35,626 nt of DNA, from assembly GCA_003249215.1 (NCBI GenBank), contig QKJR01000028.1, positions 1 through 35,626 on the forward strand. The letters run 5' to 3'. Positions 24,304-33,057 of this stretch are shown in pieces. Under the pieces are notes generated by a model that saw only the letters and a program-made list of their open reading frames with translations, made no database searches and was not told the DNA's origin. The DNA comes from Rhodobacterales bacterium. GTDB lineage: Bacteria; Pseudomonadota; Alphaproteobacteria; Rhodobacterales; Rhodobacteraceae. Positions within the stretch are counted from its first letter, which is position 1; every line of letters starts with the position of its first letter. The position numbers were made by a program, and so were the translations under genes.

Positions 24304-26207
24304 CGGCGGACTCCGGCGATCAGGGCGGCCAGCTCGGCCGCGTCGAAAGGTTTTTGCAGGACGGGGCAGGGCGCCTCGGCGCGCAAGCCGGCCCCCGCGG
24401 GCAACGAGGTCATCAGGGCGACGGGCAGCCGGTCGGCAAGCGCGCGGGCCAGATCGACCCCCGTCGCACTCCCGCCGAGCTGAATGTCCGAGAGCACGAG
24501 CCCAAGCTCGGGCAGGCTCGCCAGCGCTTCGGCCTCGGCGACATTGGCGGCCTCGATCACCGAGTGGCCGAGGCCGCGCAGCATCTCGCGCGTGGTCGCG
24601 CGAATGTCGTCATTGTCCTCGACCAGAAGCACGAGAAGCGGCGCCTGCGCCTCGCCCGCGGGCCGCATCGGCAGGCGCAGGGTGACCATCGCGCCCTCTT
24701 CGGTATTCTCGAGCCGCACCGTGCCGCCCGCGAGTTTCGTGGTGTCATAGACCATGCTGAGGCCAAGCCCCGAACCGCCGCCACCCTTGGTGGTGAAGAA
24801 CGGATCGAGCGCATGGGCGAGCGCGCCGGCCGAGAAACCCGGGCCGGTATCCGAGACCGAAAGCTCGACCCAGGTATCGCGCACCGGATGCGCCTTGATC
24901 CGGATCGTGCCGCCGAGCGGCCCCATCGCGTCGCGCGCATTCAGCAGAAGGTTGATCAGGCTGTCCTGCAACTGCCCGGGATCGAGCATCAGCATCTGAT
25001 CGAGGCCGAGCACGAAGGTCTCGACCCGGATCGCATCGCCGAGCGTCGGGCGCGCCATCGCGGCGATATCCTCGATCAGCGGGCGCAGCGCGACCGCCTG
25101 AGGTTTCAGTTCGCGCCGCCCCGAGATCGCGGCGATCCGGTCCAGAAGCGTGCCGCCACGCCGCGCGGCGCTGAGCGTCGAACGCACCGCCTCGCGCGCG
25201 CCCTCGGGCAGGTCGTCCATCCGCTCGAGCCGCCCCTGCAGCCCGAGGATGATGGTCAGAAGGTTCGCGAAATCATGGGCGAGCCCCGAGGTGAGCTGCG
25301 CGGCCAGTTCCCGCTTGGCCGATTGCGCCAGCGCCGCGCGCGTCTGCGCCTCGTGGGTGACATCGGTCGAGAGGATATAGACCCCGCGCACCTCGCCCGA
25401 GCGGTCGCGGTCGGGGGTCAGCGCGATGCGGATCCGCCGCCCCGAGGGGGTGTGAGTGATTTCGAGCACGGTGGCCTCGCCCGCCAGCGCCTTCAGGAAC
25501 CCCGGCTCGATCCGCGCGAAGGTTTCCTCGCCCAGAACCCGGGTCGCGTGATGACCGACCGGATCGTCGAGCGAGCCGGGCATCACCGAATGCGCGCGGC
25601 GGTTCGAGAAGGTATAGATGAAATTCCGGTCCATATGCGCGATATGGGCGGGCATCATCTCGGTCACCTGCCGGGTGCGCGCCTCGATCTCGGTCAGTTC
25701 GCGCTTGGCCTCCTCGAGCGCGGCATTGGTCGCGCCAAGCGCGCGGTTCGCGGCGGCCAGCCGCTCGGCATTGGCGAGCACCTGTTCCGAGAGCTCGACC
25801 GAATGCGCACGCAGGAGTGATTCCTGCCGCTTGATCTCGGTGATGTCGGTATAGACCGTGACCCAGCCGCCCTGCGGCAGCGGCGCGCCCTCGACCGCGA
25901 TCGTGCGGCCATTGGCGCGGGTGCGTTCGAGGTAATGCGCCTCGAAGGCGCGGGCCTGTTCGACACGGATCCGGATCGCCGCCTCGATATCGCCAACCGG
26001 CCCGTATTCGCCGCGGCCGACCAGAAAACGGATCGTCTCCTCGAAGGGCGTGCCGGGCTGGGTCAACGCGTCGGGCAGGTCGAACATCAGCTGAAACTGC
26101 CGGTTGCAGGCGGCAAGCCGCAGATCGCTGTCGAAGATCGACAGCGCCTGACCAATCAGGTTCAACCCCGCAAGGGTCAGCCGCGCCCGTGTCTCCTCGA
26201 TCGTCAT
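24300..26207 (-). CDS. PAS-containing hybrid sensor histidine kinase
   Basis: A 635-residue sensor with no obvious membrane segment, so cytosolic. Residues about 1-120 and 195-320 form two PAS-like domains joined by a coiled coil (LSEQVLANAERLAAANRALG). The phospho-acceptor His311 is in LAHDFANLLTIIL; N and G boxes follow (LINLLLNARDAMG, VSDTGPGFS, GGGGSGLGLSMVYD). A C-terminal receiver has Asp574 in LVLSDIQLGG. The architecture is like NahK/ErcS-type kinases found beside catabolic operons. The ATG at 26207 is chosen because GGGAGGA is correctly spaced; an upstream in-frame ATG at 26351 would extend across the divergent promoter region. It overlaps the response-regulator start by 4 nt. Confidence 0.93.
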   Translation of the reverse strand: MTIEETRARLTLAGLNLIGQALSIFDSDLRLAACNRQFQLMFDLPDALTQPGTPFEETIRFLVGRGEYGPVGDIEAAIRIRVEQARAFEAHYLERTRANGRTIAVEGAPLPQGGWVTVYTDITEIKRQESLLRAHSVELSEQVLANAERLAAANRALGATNAALEEAKRELTEIEARTRQVTEMMPAHIAHMDRNFIYTFSNRRAHSVMPGSLDDPVGHHATRVLGEETFARIEPGFLKALAGEATVLEITHTPSGRRIRIALTPDRDRSGEVRGVYILSTDVTHEAQTRAALAQSAKRELAAQLTSGLAHDFANLLTIILGLQGRLERMDDLPEGAREAVRSTLSAARRGGTLLDRIAAISGRRELKPQAVALRPLIEDIAAMARPTLGDAIRVETFVLGLDQMLMLDPGQLQDSLINLLLNARDAMGPLGGTIRIKAHPVRDTWVELSVSDTGPGFSAGALAHALDPFFTTKGGGGSGLGLSMVYDTTKLAGGTVRLENTEEGAMVTLRLPMRPAGEAQAPLLVLLVEDNDDIRATTREMLRGLGHSVIEAANVAEAEALASLPELGLVLSDIQLGGSATGVDLARALADRLPVALMTSLPAGAGLRAEAPCPVLQKPFDAAELAALIAGVRR

Positions 26208-26392
26208 ACCGTCCTCCCACCCCATCGCTAGCATCGGTGGCCCGGCGGCGAAAGGCTTCGTATCGCGCCGTAAGAATTCGTTAGATTCCGGAAAAAGTCC
26301 CGAAAACTTTACCGGCAAATCTACCTCGTGACGCTGGGTGCGGAGGGGCACCCCACGGCAATTGGCCGCCCAAGCGGCCCGAGGGAGGATCC
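26208..26392. promoter_or_regulatory. divergent control region between the kinase and the CoA-ligase/ABC operon
   Basis: The 185-nt gap between divergent starts holds a TAAGAATTCGTTA imperfect palindrome (about 26271-26283), an AT-richer tract, then two hairpins: GGGTGC/GCACCC (26336-26353) and GGCCGC-CCAA-GCGGCC (26364-26379), directly before a GAGGGAGGA ribosome site (26381-26389). The hairpins would sit in the 5' end of the operon mRNA. I cannot name promoter hexamers with confidence. Confidence 0.5.
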
Positions 26393-28363
26393 ATGGCTGA
26401 GGCAGGGATGGCGGATACGTCCGCGCATTCGATTCCGGCGCTGCTGGCGCGCAATGTCGCGCGATTTGGCGGCTATCCGGCCTATCGCGAGAAAGAATTC
26501 GGCATCTGGCAAAGCTGGACCTGGGCGCAGGCGTCCGAGGAAATCCATGCGATGGCGATGGGCTTCCTGAGCCTCGGGATCGAGCGCGGCGATCATGTCG
26601 CGATCATCGGGCGCAACCGCCCGGCGCATTACTGGGCGATGGTGGCCGCGCAGATGTGCGGCGCGGTGCCGGTGCCGCTCTATCAAGATGCCGTGGCCGA
26701 AGAGATGGCCTATGTTCTGGATCACTGCGGCGCGCGCTTCGTCGTCTGTGGCGATCAGGAGCAGGTCGACAAGGTGGTCGAGGTCGAGGACCGGATCCAC
26801 CACATCAAACATGTGATGTATACCGACAAGCGCGGCATGCGGAAATACGACCATTCCCGCATGAACGCCCTCGAGGATGTCGTGGCCGAGGGGCGCGCGG
26901 GCCATTACCGCTATCAGGAAGAGCTTGAGAAGCGCACGGCCGAGCTCACCTATGACAGCACCTGCGTGATGCTCTACACCTCGGGCACCACCGGCAAGCC
27001 CAAGGGCGTGGTGCTCTCGAACCGCAACATCATCGAGACCGCCAAGAACTCGGTCGCCTTCGACAAGCTGACCCATAACGAAGAGGTGCTCGCCTATCTG
27101 CCGATGGCCTGGGTCGGCGATTTCATCTTCTCGATCGGTCAGGCGATGTGGGCGGGCTTCACCGTGAACTGCCCGGAAAGCCCGTCCACGATGATGACCG
27201 ACCTGCGCGAGATCGGGCCGACCTATTTCTTCGCCCCGCCGCGGGTGTTCGAGGGGCAGCTCACGCAGGTGATGATCCGCATGGAGGATGGCGGGCGCTT
27301 CAAGAAATGGCTCTTCGATCACTATATGGCGCTCGCGCGCAAGATCGGGCCCTCGGTGCTCGACGGCAAGCCGGTCAGCGGGCTCGAGCGTCTGCGCTAT
27401 CTGTTCGGCGATCTCTTCATCTATGGGCCGCTCAAGAACACGCTCGGCTTTAGCCGCATCCGCGTGGGCTATACGGCGGGCGAGGCAATCGGGCCGGAAA
27501 TCTTCGATTTCTACCGCTCGATGGGGATCAACCTCAAACAGCTCTATGGCCAGACCGAGGCCTCGGTCTTCATCACCCAGCAACCCGATGGCGAGGTGCG
27601 CTCGGACACGGTCGGCGTGCCCTCGCCGGGCGTCGAGGTGAGGATCGGCGAGAACGGCGAGGTCTATTACCGCTCGCCCGGCACCTTCGTCGAATATTAC
27701 AACAACCCCGACAGCACCGCCTCGACCAAGGATGCCGAAGGCTGGGTCGCGACCGGGGATGCAGGCTTCTTCGAGGAGGGCTCCGGCCACCTTCGGATCA
27801 TCGACCGCGCCAAGGATGTCGGCAAGATGGCCGACGGACGGCTGTTCGCCCCGAAATACGTGGAAAACAAGCTCAAGTTCTACCCCAGCATTCTTGAGGC
27901 CGTCGTCTTTGGCGCGGGACGTGATCGTTGCACCGCCTTCATCAACATCGACCTGACCGCGGTCGGCAACTGGGCGGAACGCAACAACATCGCCTATGCC
28001 AGCTATCAGGAGCTCGCCGGTCATCCCAAGGTCTATGAGATGATCCGCGGCCATATCGACGAGGTGAACGCCTCCGTCGCGCAGGACCCGATGCTCTCGG
28101 GCTGTCAGATCCATCGCTTCCTGATCCTGCACAAGGAGCTCGACGCCGATGACGGCGAGATGACCCGCACCCGCAAGGTGCGCCGCAATGTCGTGGCCGA
28201 GAAATTCGCCGACCTGCTCGAGGCGCTCTATGACGGGCGGACCTCGGTCTACACGGAAACCGAAGTGACCTATGAGGACGGCCGCAAGGGCGCGATCAAG
28301 GCGACGCTCACGCTCGCCGATGCGACGGTCGTCCCCACCGAACACAGGATGGCCGCAGAATGA
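26393..28363 (+). CDS. AMP-binding acyl-CoA ligase (long-chain type)
   Basis: A 656-residue acyl-CoA synthetase that activates a carboxylic acid with ATP and CoA. The AMP-binding P-loop is YTSGTTGKPKG at about residues 195-205. Further motifs are the YGQTE acyl-adenylate block near residue 386, GWVATGD and the C-terminal hinge DRAKDVGKMADG. Its length and the mid-protein insertion resemble the bacterial long-chain (FadD15-like) group, but specificity cannot be inferred from sequence reading. ATG 26393 has a strong GAGGGAGGA site. It is the first gene of the operon; its stop overlaps livG's ATG by 4 nt. The neighbouring ABC importer suggests that the ligase traps the imported acid as a CoA ester. 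Confidence 0.92.
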   Translation: MAEAGMADTSAHSIPALLARNVARFGGYPAYREKEFGIWQSWTWAQASEEIHAMAMGFLSLGIERGDHVAIIGRNRPAHYWAMVAAQMCGAVPVPLYQDAVAEEMAYVLDHCGARFVVCGDQEQVDKVVEVEDRIHHIKHVMYTDKRGMRKYDHSRMNALEDVVAEGRAGHYRYQEELEKRTAELTYDSTCVMLYTSGTTGKPKGVVLSNRNIIETAKNSVAFDKLTHNEEVLAYLPMAWVGDFIFSIGQAMWAGFTVNCPESPSTMMTDLREIGPTYFFAPPRVFEGQLTQVMIRMEDGGRFKKWLFDHYMALARKIGPSVLDGKPVSGLERLRYLFGDLFIYGPLKNTLGFSRIRVGYTAGEAIGPEIFDFYRSMGINLKQLYGQTEASVFITQQPDGEVRSDTVGVPSPGVEVRIGENGEVYYRSPGTFVEYYNNPDSTASTKDAEGWVATGDAGFFEEGSGHLRIIDRAKDVGKMADGRLFAPKYVENKLKFYPSILEAVVFGAGRDRCTAFINIDLTAVGNWAERNNIAYASYQELAGHPKVYEMIRGHIDEVNASVAQDPMLSGCQIHRFLILHKELDADDGEMTRTRKVRRNVVAEKFADLLEALYDGRTSVYTETEVTYEDGRKGAIKATLTLADATVVPTEHRMAAE

Positions 28364-29178
28364 ACGCGATGACCGAAGGCTATATGACCGCGGACGGCCG
28401 CAAGATCGGCGGCGTGCTGATGGAATTGAAGAACATCACCCTGCGCTTCGGCGGTGTGGTGGCGATCAAGGACATCAGCTTCGACATCCGCGACGGCGAG
28501 ATCCGGGCGATCATCGGCCCGAACGGCGCCGGCAAAAGCTCGATGCTGAACGTGATCTCGGGCTTCTACACGCCGACCGAGGGCTCGGTCTGGTTCAAGG
28601 GCTATCAGCGCGGGCCGATGCGCCCCTATCAGGTGGCCCAGCTCGGCATCGCGCGGACCTTTCAGAACATCGCCCTCTTCGATGGCATGTCGGTGCTCGA
28701 CAACATCATGACCGGGCGCCTGACCCTGATGAAATCGGGGCTTCTGTCTCAGGCGCTGTGGTGGGGCGGGGCCGCCAAGGAAGAGGACGAACACCGCGAA
28801 AAGGTCGAGAAGATCATCGACTTCCTTGAAATTCAGAATATTCGGAAAACTCCGGTCGGCCGTCTGCCCTATGGTCTGAAGAAGCGGGTGGAACTCGCGC
28901 GCGCTCTGGCCGCCGAGCCCAAGATGCTGCTGCTCGATGAGCCGATGGCGGGCATGAACGTCGAGGAAAAAGAGGACATGTGCCGCTTCATCCTCGATCT
29001 CAACGACGAATTCGGCACCACGATCGTGCTCATCGAACATGACATGGGCGTCGTCATGGATCTCTCGGACCGCGTCGTCGTGATGGATTACGGCAAGAAG
29101 ATCGGCGACGGCCCGCCCGACGAGGTGCGCAACAACCAGGACGTCATCGACGCCTATCTGGGGGTGTCCCATGACTGA
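28360..29178 (+). CDS. livG: ABC transporter ATP-binding protein, LivG type
   Basis: A 272-residue ATPase of the branched-chain amino acid (HAAT) importer family. Walker A GPNGAGKS is at residues 53-60, the Q loop in RTFQNIALF, Walker B MLLLDEPMAGMN, and the switch His in LIEHDMG. The signature loop reads LPYGLKKRVELARAL rather than LSGGQ, as in many LivG proteins. An N-terminal extension of about 20 residues precedes the usual MELKNITLRFGG start; internal initiation at Met21 is an alternative. The ATG overlaps the upstream ligase stop (ATGA), so translation is coupled. It forms the importer core with LivF, LivH and LivM. Confidence 0.94.
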   Translation: MNAMTEGYMTADGRKIGGVLMELKNITLRFGGVVAIKDISFDIRDGEIRAIIGPNGAGKSSMLNVISGFYTPTEGSVWFKGYQRGPMRPYQVAQLGIARTFQNIALFDGMSVLDNIMTGRLTLMKSGLLSQALWWGGAAKEEDEHREKVEKIIDFLEIQNIRKTPVGRLPYGLKKRVELARALAAEPKMLLLDEPMAGMNVEEKEDMCRFILDLNDEFGTTIVLIEHDMGVVMDLSDRVVVMDYGKKIGDGPPDEVRNNQDVIDAYLGVSHD

Positions 29179-29210
29179 TCGACCCAACACCCAAATCCGC
29201 GGAGGGCGCC

Positions 29211-30197
29211 ATGCCTGATCAACTTCTCTATGCGATGGAGGTCACGCTCAACGGCCTGATGGCGGGGGTGATGTATGCGCTCGTCGCGCTCGGTTTCGTG
29301 CTGATCTACAAGGCGTCGGGCATCTTCAACTATGCCCAAGGGGTGCTTGCGCTCTTTGCCGCTCTGACGCTCGTCGGTATCCAGCAGGGGCAGGTGCCCT
29401 TCGCCCATCTGATCAATGCGGTGACCGGCCTGCATGTGTCGAGCTTCGGCTTCACAGTGCCCTCGATCCTCGCGATCCTGCTGACGCTTGGCGTCATGGT
29501 TCTGCTGGCGATCGTGATCGAGAAACTGGTGCTGAAGCATCTGGTGAACCAGGCGCCGATCATCCTCTTCATGGCGACGATCGGCATGGCCTACTTCCTC
29601 GAGGGCTTCGGCGACGTGATGTGGGGCGCCGATATCAAGACGCTCGACGTGGGCCTGCCGCAGGGGATTTCCGAGACCGTCGAAAGCATGACCGACAGCA
29701 TCTTCGGCTATGGCTTCTTCATCGACAATCTCGACATCGTGGCGACGCTCGTGGCCGTGGCCCTCGTCGCGGCGCTGACCTTGTTCAGCCAGTATTCCAA
29801 GCAGGGCCGCGCGCTGCGTGCGGTGGCCGATGATCACCAGGCCGCTCTTTCGGTCGGGATCTCGCTGCGCTTCATCTGGATCCTCGTCTGGTCGATCGCG
29901 GGCTTCGTGGCGCTGGTCGCCGGGATCATGTGGGGCTCGAAATCTGGCGTGCAGTTCTCGCTCAGCCTGATCGCGCTCAAGGCCCTTCCGGTGCTGATGC
30001 TGGGCGGCTTCACCTCGATCCCGGGCGCCATCGTCGGCGGTCTGATCATCGGGGTGGGCGAGAAGCTCTTCGAGTTCTTCGCAGGCCCCCTGATCGGCGG
30101 CGCGACCGAGAACTGGTTCGCCTATGTCCTCGCGCTTCTCTTCCTCGTCTTCCGGCCGCAGGGCCTGTTCGGCGAGAAGATCATCGAGCGGGTGTGA
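29211..30197 (+). CDS. livH: branched-chain-type ABC transporter permease LivH
   Basis: A 328-residue inner-membrane permease with about eight hydrophobic segments. The N-terminal LNGLMAGVMYALVALGFVLIYKASGIFNYAQG region is diagnostic for LivH, and the central GRALRAVADDHQAALSVGI block is the cytoplasmic loop that docks to the ATPase. The terminal segment ends with FRPQGLFGEK. The HAAT family imports hydrophobic amino acids but many members take up carboxylates, amides or aromatic acids. ATG 29211 follows GGAGG. It is separated by 144 nt of structured RNA from the next small gene. Confidence 0.94.
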   Translation: MPDQLLYAMEVTLNGLMAGVMYALVALGFVLIYKASGIFNYAQGVLALFAALTLVGIQQGQVPFAHLINAVTGLHVSSFGFTVPSILAILLTLGVMVLLAIVIEKLVLKHLVNQAPIILFMATIGMAYFLEGFGDVMWGADIKTLDVGLPQGISETVESMTDSIFGYGFFIDNLDIVATLVAVALVAALTLFSQYSKQGRALRAVADDHQAALSVGISLRFIWILVWSIAGFVALVAGIMWGSKSGVQFSLSLIALKALPVLMLGGFTSIPGAIVGGLIIGVGEKLFEFFAGPLIGGATENWFAYVLALLFLVFRPQGLFGEKIIERV

Positions 30198-30254
30198 CGA
30201 TGCGCGTGACCGCAAACATTCATCATCAGAAATCTGTTGATCGGGGGATCGGTG

Positions 30255-30271
30255 TGCGACATCCTGTCGCA
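30255..30271 (+). repeat. hairpin between livH and the miniprotein gene
   Basis: TGCGACA-TCC-TGTCGCA is a perfect 7-bp stem with a 3-nt loop, about 58 nt after the livH stop. A second weaker CCGGG/CCCGG stem follows near 30285-30303. There is no T run, so it is probably an mRNA structure controlling processing or stability. Confidence 0.5.
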
Positions 30272-30341
30272 TATCCGGCCCGCCCGGGAAGAGGAGCCCG
30301 GTCTGGTTCGGAGTGCAATGGAATTGGGAGGTTCCGCACTC

Positions 30342-30530
30342 ATGAATACGACGAAAGCCTGCGCCACTGTCTGCGTCATCGGTTGGGCCGCGGCCGCAAC
30401 CTTCGGCTGGATCGCGCTTGCCGCCCCGCCCGGGGAATCGGCCGGCCTGCAAACACTCAACATGCTTTTGGCCGCGGCCGGGGCGGGCGCCGGGATCTTT
30501 TCCTGGATCCGCATACGGCAGGGCTGCTGA
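30342..30530 (+). CDS. 62-residue membrane miniprotein inside the ABC operon
   Basis: The protein has two hydrophobic stretches, residues about 6-27 (ACATVCVIGWAAAATFGWIA) and about 38-55 (MLLAAAGAGAGIFSWI), separated by a PPGES turn, and ends with RIRQGC. A GGGAGG site lies 10 nt before the ATG at 30342; upstream in-frame ATGs at 30237 and 30318 are alternatives. It has no recognised domain. It lies between livH and livM, where normally nothing is found, so it may be a small accessory subunit of the permease. That is inferred from location and topology only. Codon composition agrees with being translated. Confidence 0.7.
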   Translation: MNTTKACATVCVIGWAAAATFGWIALAAPPGESAGLQTLNMLLAAAGAGAGIFSWIRIRQGC

Positions 30531-30576
30531 AGGGGGACAGCCGCTTCCCCCGTAATCTCAACGGGGGGAGGGGCTG

Positions 30577-31653
30577 ATGTTCTACCGCGAGGCAGGCGAT
30601 TTCAAGACGAGCTACCGGGAGGACAGTCAGACCTTCCCGATCAAGTTCGACCGGCTGCGGTTCTATGCCGTGCTGGCGGTGGCCTATGGGGTCATTCCGC
30701 TGCTGATCAATGACTATTGGGCGAGCGCGGTCTTCGTGCCCTTCCTGATCTATTCGATCGCGGCGATCGGGCTGAACATTCTGGTGGGCTACGCCGGGCA
30801 GGTCAGCCTCGGCACCGGCGGCTTCATGGCGGTGGGGGCCTATGCCTGCTACAAGCTGATGACCGCCTTCCCCGAGGTCTCGATCTTCATCCATGTGCTG
30901 ATCGCGGGCGGGATCACCGCGGCCGTCGGCGTGCTCTTCGGTCTGCCGAGCTTGCGGATCAAGGGCTTCTATCTGGCTGTGGCGACGCTCGCCGCGCAGT
31001 TCTTCCTCGTCTGGCTCTTCAACAAGGTGCCGTGGTTCTACAACTACTCGGCATCGGGTCAGATCAACGCGCCCGAGCGCTCGATCTTCGGCGTGATCGT
31101 GACCGGCGCGCAGACCTCGGCGATGGCGAAATACATGTTCTGCCTGATCATGCTGACGATCGTCGCGGTGATCGCGCGCAACCTGACGCGCGGCACGGTG
31201 GGGCGCAAATGGATGGCGATCCGCGACATGGATATCGCGGCCGAGATCATCGGGGTGAACCCGCTGACGACCAAGATCACCGCATTTGCCGTCAGCTCGT
31301 TCTTCATCGGCATCGCCGGGGCGCTGTTCTTCTCGGTCTATCTCGGCGCGGCCGAGGTGGGCGAGGCCTTCGGGATCCAGAAATCCTTCCTGATCCTCTT
31401 CATGGTGATCATCGGCGGTCTGGGCTCGATCTTCGGCAGCTTCGCGGGGGCCGCGTTCCTTGTGCTCTTGCCGGTGCTCCTGAAGAACCTGCTCGTCGGC
31501 ACGCTCGGCTGGCCGACCGATCTGGCCGCGCATATCGAGCTGATGATCGTCGGCGCGCTGATCGTGATCTTCCTGATCGCCGAGCCGCATGGCCTCGCCC
31601 AGCTCTGGCGCGTCGCCAAGGAGAAACTCCGTCTCTGGCCCTTCCCGCACTGA
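30577..31653 (+). CDS. livM: branched-chain-type ABC transporter permease LivM
   Basis: A 358-residue permease, partner of LivH. The N-terminus has a soluble part (YREDSQTFPIKFDRLRFY) before the first membrane segment; the LNILVGYAGQVSLGTGGFMAVGAY region is diagnostic of LivM, and the GRKWMAIRDMDIAAEIIGVN loop matches the ATPase-docking EAA-type region. About nine hydrophobic segments follow. It starts with ATG 30577 preceded by GGGGAGG. It belongs to the same unit as the SBP and LivF. Confidence 0.94.
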   Translation: MFYREAGDFKTSYREDSQTFPIKFDRLRFYAVLAVAYGVIPLLINDYWASAVFVPFLIYSIAAIGLNILVGYAGQVSLGTGGFMAVGAYACYKLMTAFPEVSIFIHVLIAGGITAAVGVLFGLPSLRIKGFYLAVATLAAQFFLVWLFNKVPWFYNYSASGQINAPERSIFGVIVTGAQTSAMAKYMFCLIMLTIVAVIARNLTRGTVGRKWMAIRDMDIAAEIIGVNPLTTKITAFAVSSFFIGIAGALFFSVYLGAAEVGEAFGIQKSFLILFMVIIGGLGSIFGSFAGAAFLVLLPVLLKNLLVGTLGWPTDLAAHIELMIVGALIVIFLIAEPHGLAQLWRVAKEKLRLWPFPH

Positions 31654-31724
31654 GCGGGGCGGCCGATCCAACGACCCGGGAAACCGGCAACCAACACCTG
31701 ATTACGTTCTGGGAGGAATGACGT

Positions 31725-33008
31725 ATGAAGACCACTTTCACTGCCCTCGTGGCCGCAGCGATCACCGCCGCCGCCCCGGCCATGGCCGATCTGGTCGTGC
31801 CGAACCTGAGCTACCGCACCGGGCCCTTCGCGGCTGGCGGCATCCCCTATGCCGATGGCTTCAACGACTATTTCACGCTGCTCAATGAGCGTGACGGCGG
31901 CATCGGCGGCGAGAAGATCCAGGTGCCGGAATGCGAGACCGCCTATAACACCGAGAAAGGTGTGGAATGCTACGAGTCGACCAAGGGCATGGGCGCGCTG
32001 GTCTATAACCCGCTCTCGACCGGCATCACCTATCAGCTCATTCCCAAGGTCACGGCCGACGGGATCACGCTCTATACCCCGGGCTATGGCCGCACCTCGG
32101 CCGCGAACGGCAAGATCTTCGAATGGGTCTTCAACTACCCGGCGAACTACTGGGATGGCGCCTCGGTCGCGATCAAATATCTGCTTTCGCAGAATGGCGA
32201 TGATCTGAAGGGCAAGAAGATCGCGCTCCTTTATCACAACTCCGCCTATGGCAAGGAACCGATCCGTACGCTCGAGGAGCTGTCGAAGAAGCACGGCTTT
32301 ACCCTCTCGACCCTGCCGATCGACAGCCCCGGCCAAGAGCAGAAATCACAATGGCTGCAGGTGCGCCGCGAGAAGCCCGATTACGTGCTCTTCTGGGGCT
32401 GGGGCGTGATGAACCAAGTCGCCATTCAGGAGGCCGCCAACATCAAATTCCCGATGGAGAATTTCGTCGGCATCTGGTGGTCGGGCTCGGAAAACGACGT
32501 GAAGCCGGCGGGCGCGGGCGCCAACGGCTACAAGGCGATCACCTTCAACGGTGTGGGTATGGACTATCCGATCTACGCCGATCTCAAGACCTATGTCTAT
32601 GACGCGGGCAAGGCCAGCGGCGCGGGCGATCAGGAAGGCTCGGTGATCTATTCGCGCGGCATGTATGCCGCCGTTGTCATCGCCGAGGCGATCCGCAAGG
32701 CGCAGGAACTGGCCGGTCATTCGGCGGTCAATGCCGCCGAGGTTCGCGCGGGCTTCGAGGCGCTGGAAATCACCGATGCGCGGATGGCCGAACTGGGCCT
32801 TGCGGGCTTCGGTCAGGCCTTCGCCGCGACCTGCGCCGACCATGGCGGTCCGGGTGGTGCGATGATCCAGCAATGGGATGCGGCGGCCGGCAAATGGATG
32901 CTGACCACCGACTTCATCGCCCCCGATGACGAGGTGCTGGGCCCGCTCGTGGCCGAGGATTCCGCGGCCTATGCCAAGGAAAACAACATCGCCGAGCGCT
33001 GCAACTGA
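31725..33008 (+). CDS. periplasmic substrate-binding protein of the HAAT/LIVBP family
   Basis: A 427-residue binding protein of the Liv type. A Sec signal peptide (TFTALVAAAITAAAPAMA) is cleaved after about residue 21. The mature domain has the type I periplasmic-binding fold: GGIPYADGFNDYFTLLNERDGGIGGEKI at the start and a mid-region QVRREKPDYVLFWGWG. Its length (about 400 mature residues) exceeds simple leucine-binding proteins and resembles the group that binds other acids. Two close cysteines (PECETA and VECYES) may form a disulfide. GGGAGGA precedes ATG 31725. A stable hairpin follows before livF, which could protect the upstream message. Confidence 0.93.
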   Translation: MKTTFTALVAAAITAAAPAMADLVVPNLSYRTGPFAAGGIPYADGFNDYFTLLNERDGGIGGEKIQVPECETAYNTEKGVECYESTKGMGALVYNPLSTGITYQLIPKVTADGITLYTPGYGRTSAANGKIFEWVFNYPANYWDGASVAIKYLLSQNGDDLKGKKIALLYHNSAYGKEPIRTLEELSKKHGFTLSTLPIDSPGQEQKSQWLQVRREKPDYVLFWGWGVMNQVAIQEAANIKFPMENFVGIWWSGSENDVKPAGAGANGYKAITFNGVGMDYPIYADLKTYVYDAGKASGAGDQEGSVIYSRGMYAAVVIAEAIRKAQELAGHSAVNAAEVRAGFEALEITDARMAELGLAGFGQAFAATCADHGGPGGAMIQQWDAAAGKWMLTTDFIAPDDEVLGPLVAEDSAAYAKENNIAERCN

Positions 33009-33015
33009 GACTGAC

Positions 33016-33037
33016 CCCCGGCCCTTCGGGGCCGGGG
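33016..33037 (+). repeat. UUCG-tetraloop hairpin between the binding protein and livF
   Basis: CCCCGGCCC (33016-33024), a TTCG loop and GGGCCGGGG (33029-33037) form a perfect 9-bp stem just 7 nt after the binding-protein stop. No T run follows, so it is not a classical terminator. Such a structure could block 3' exonucleases and favour more binding protein than ATPase. Confidence 0.7.
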
Positions 33038-33057
33038 ACCACCCGGAGGAGGACGCG

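Noticed and set aside
30200..30341. small gene directly after livH
   Set aside because: The frame starting at ATG 30200 has no ribosome site, no domain and runs into the frame of the miniprotein; the region is better seen as structured RNA.
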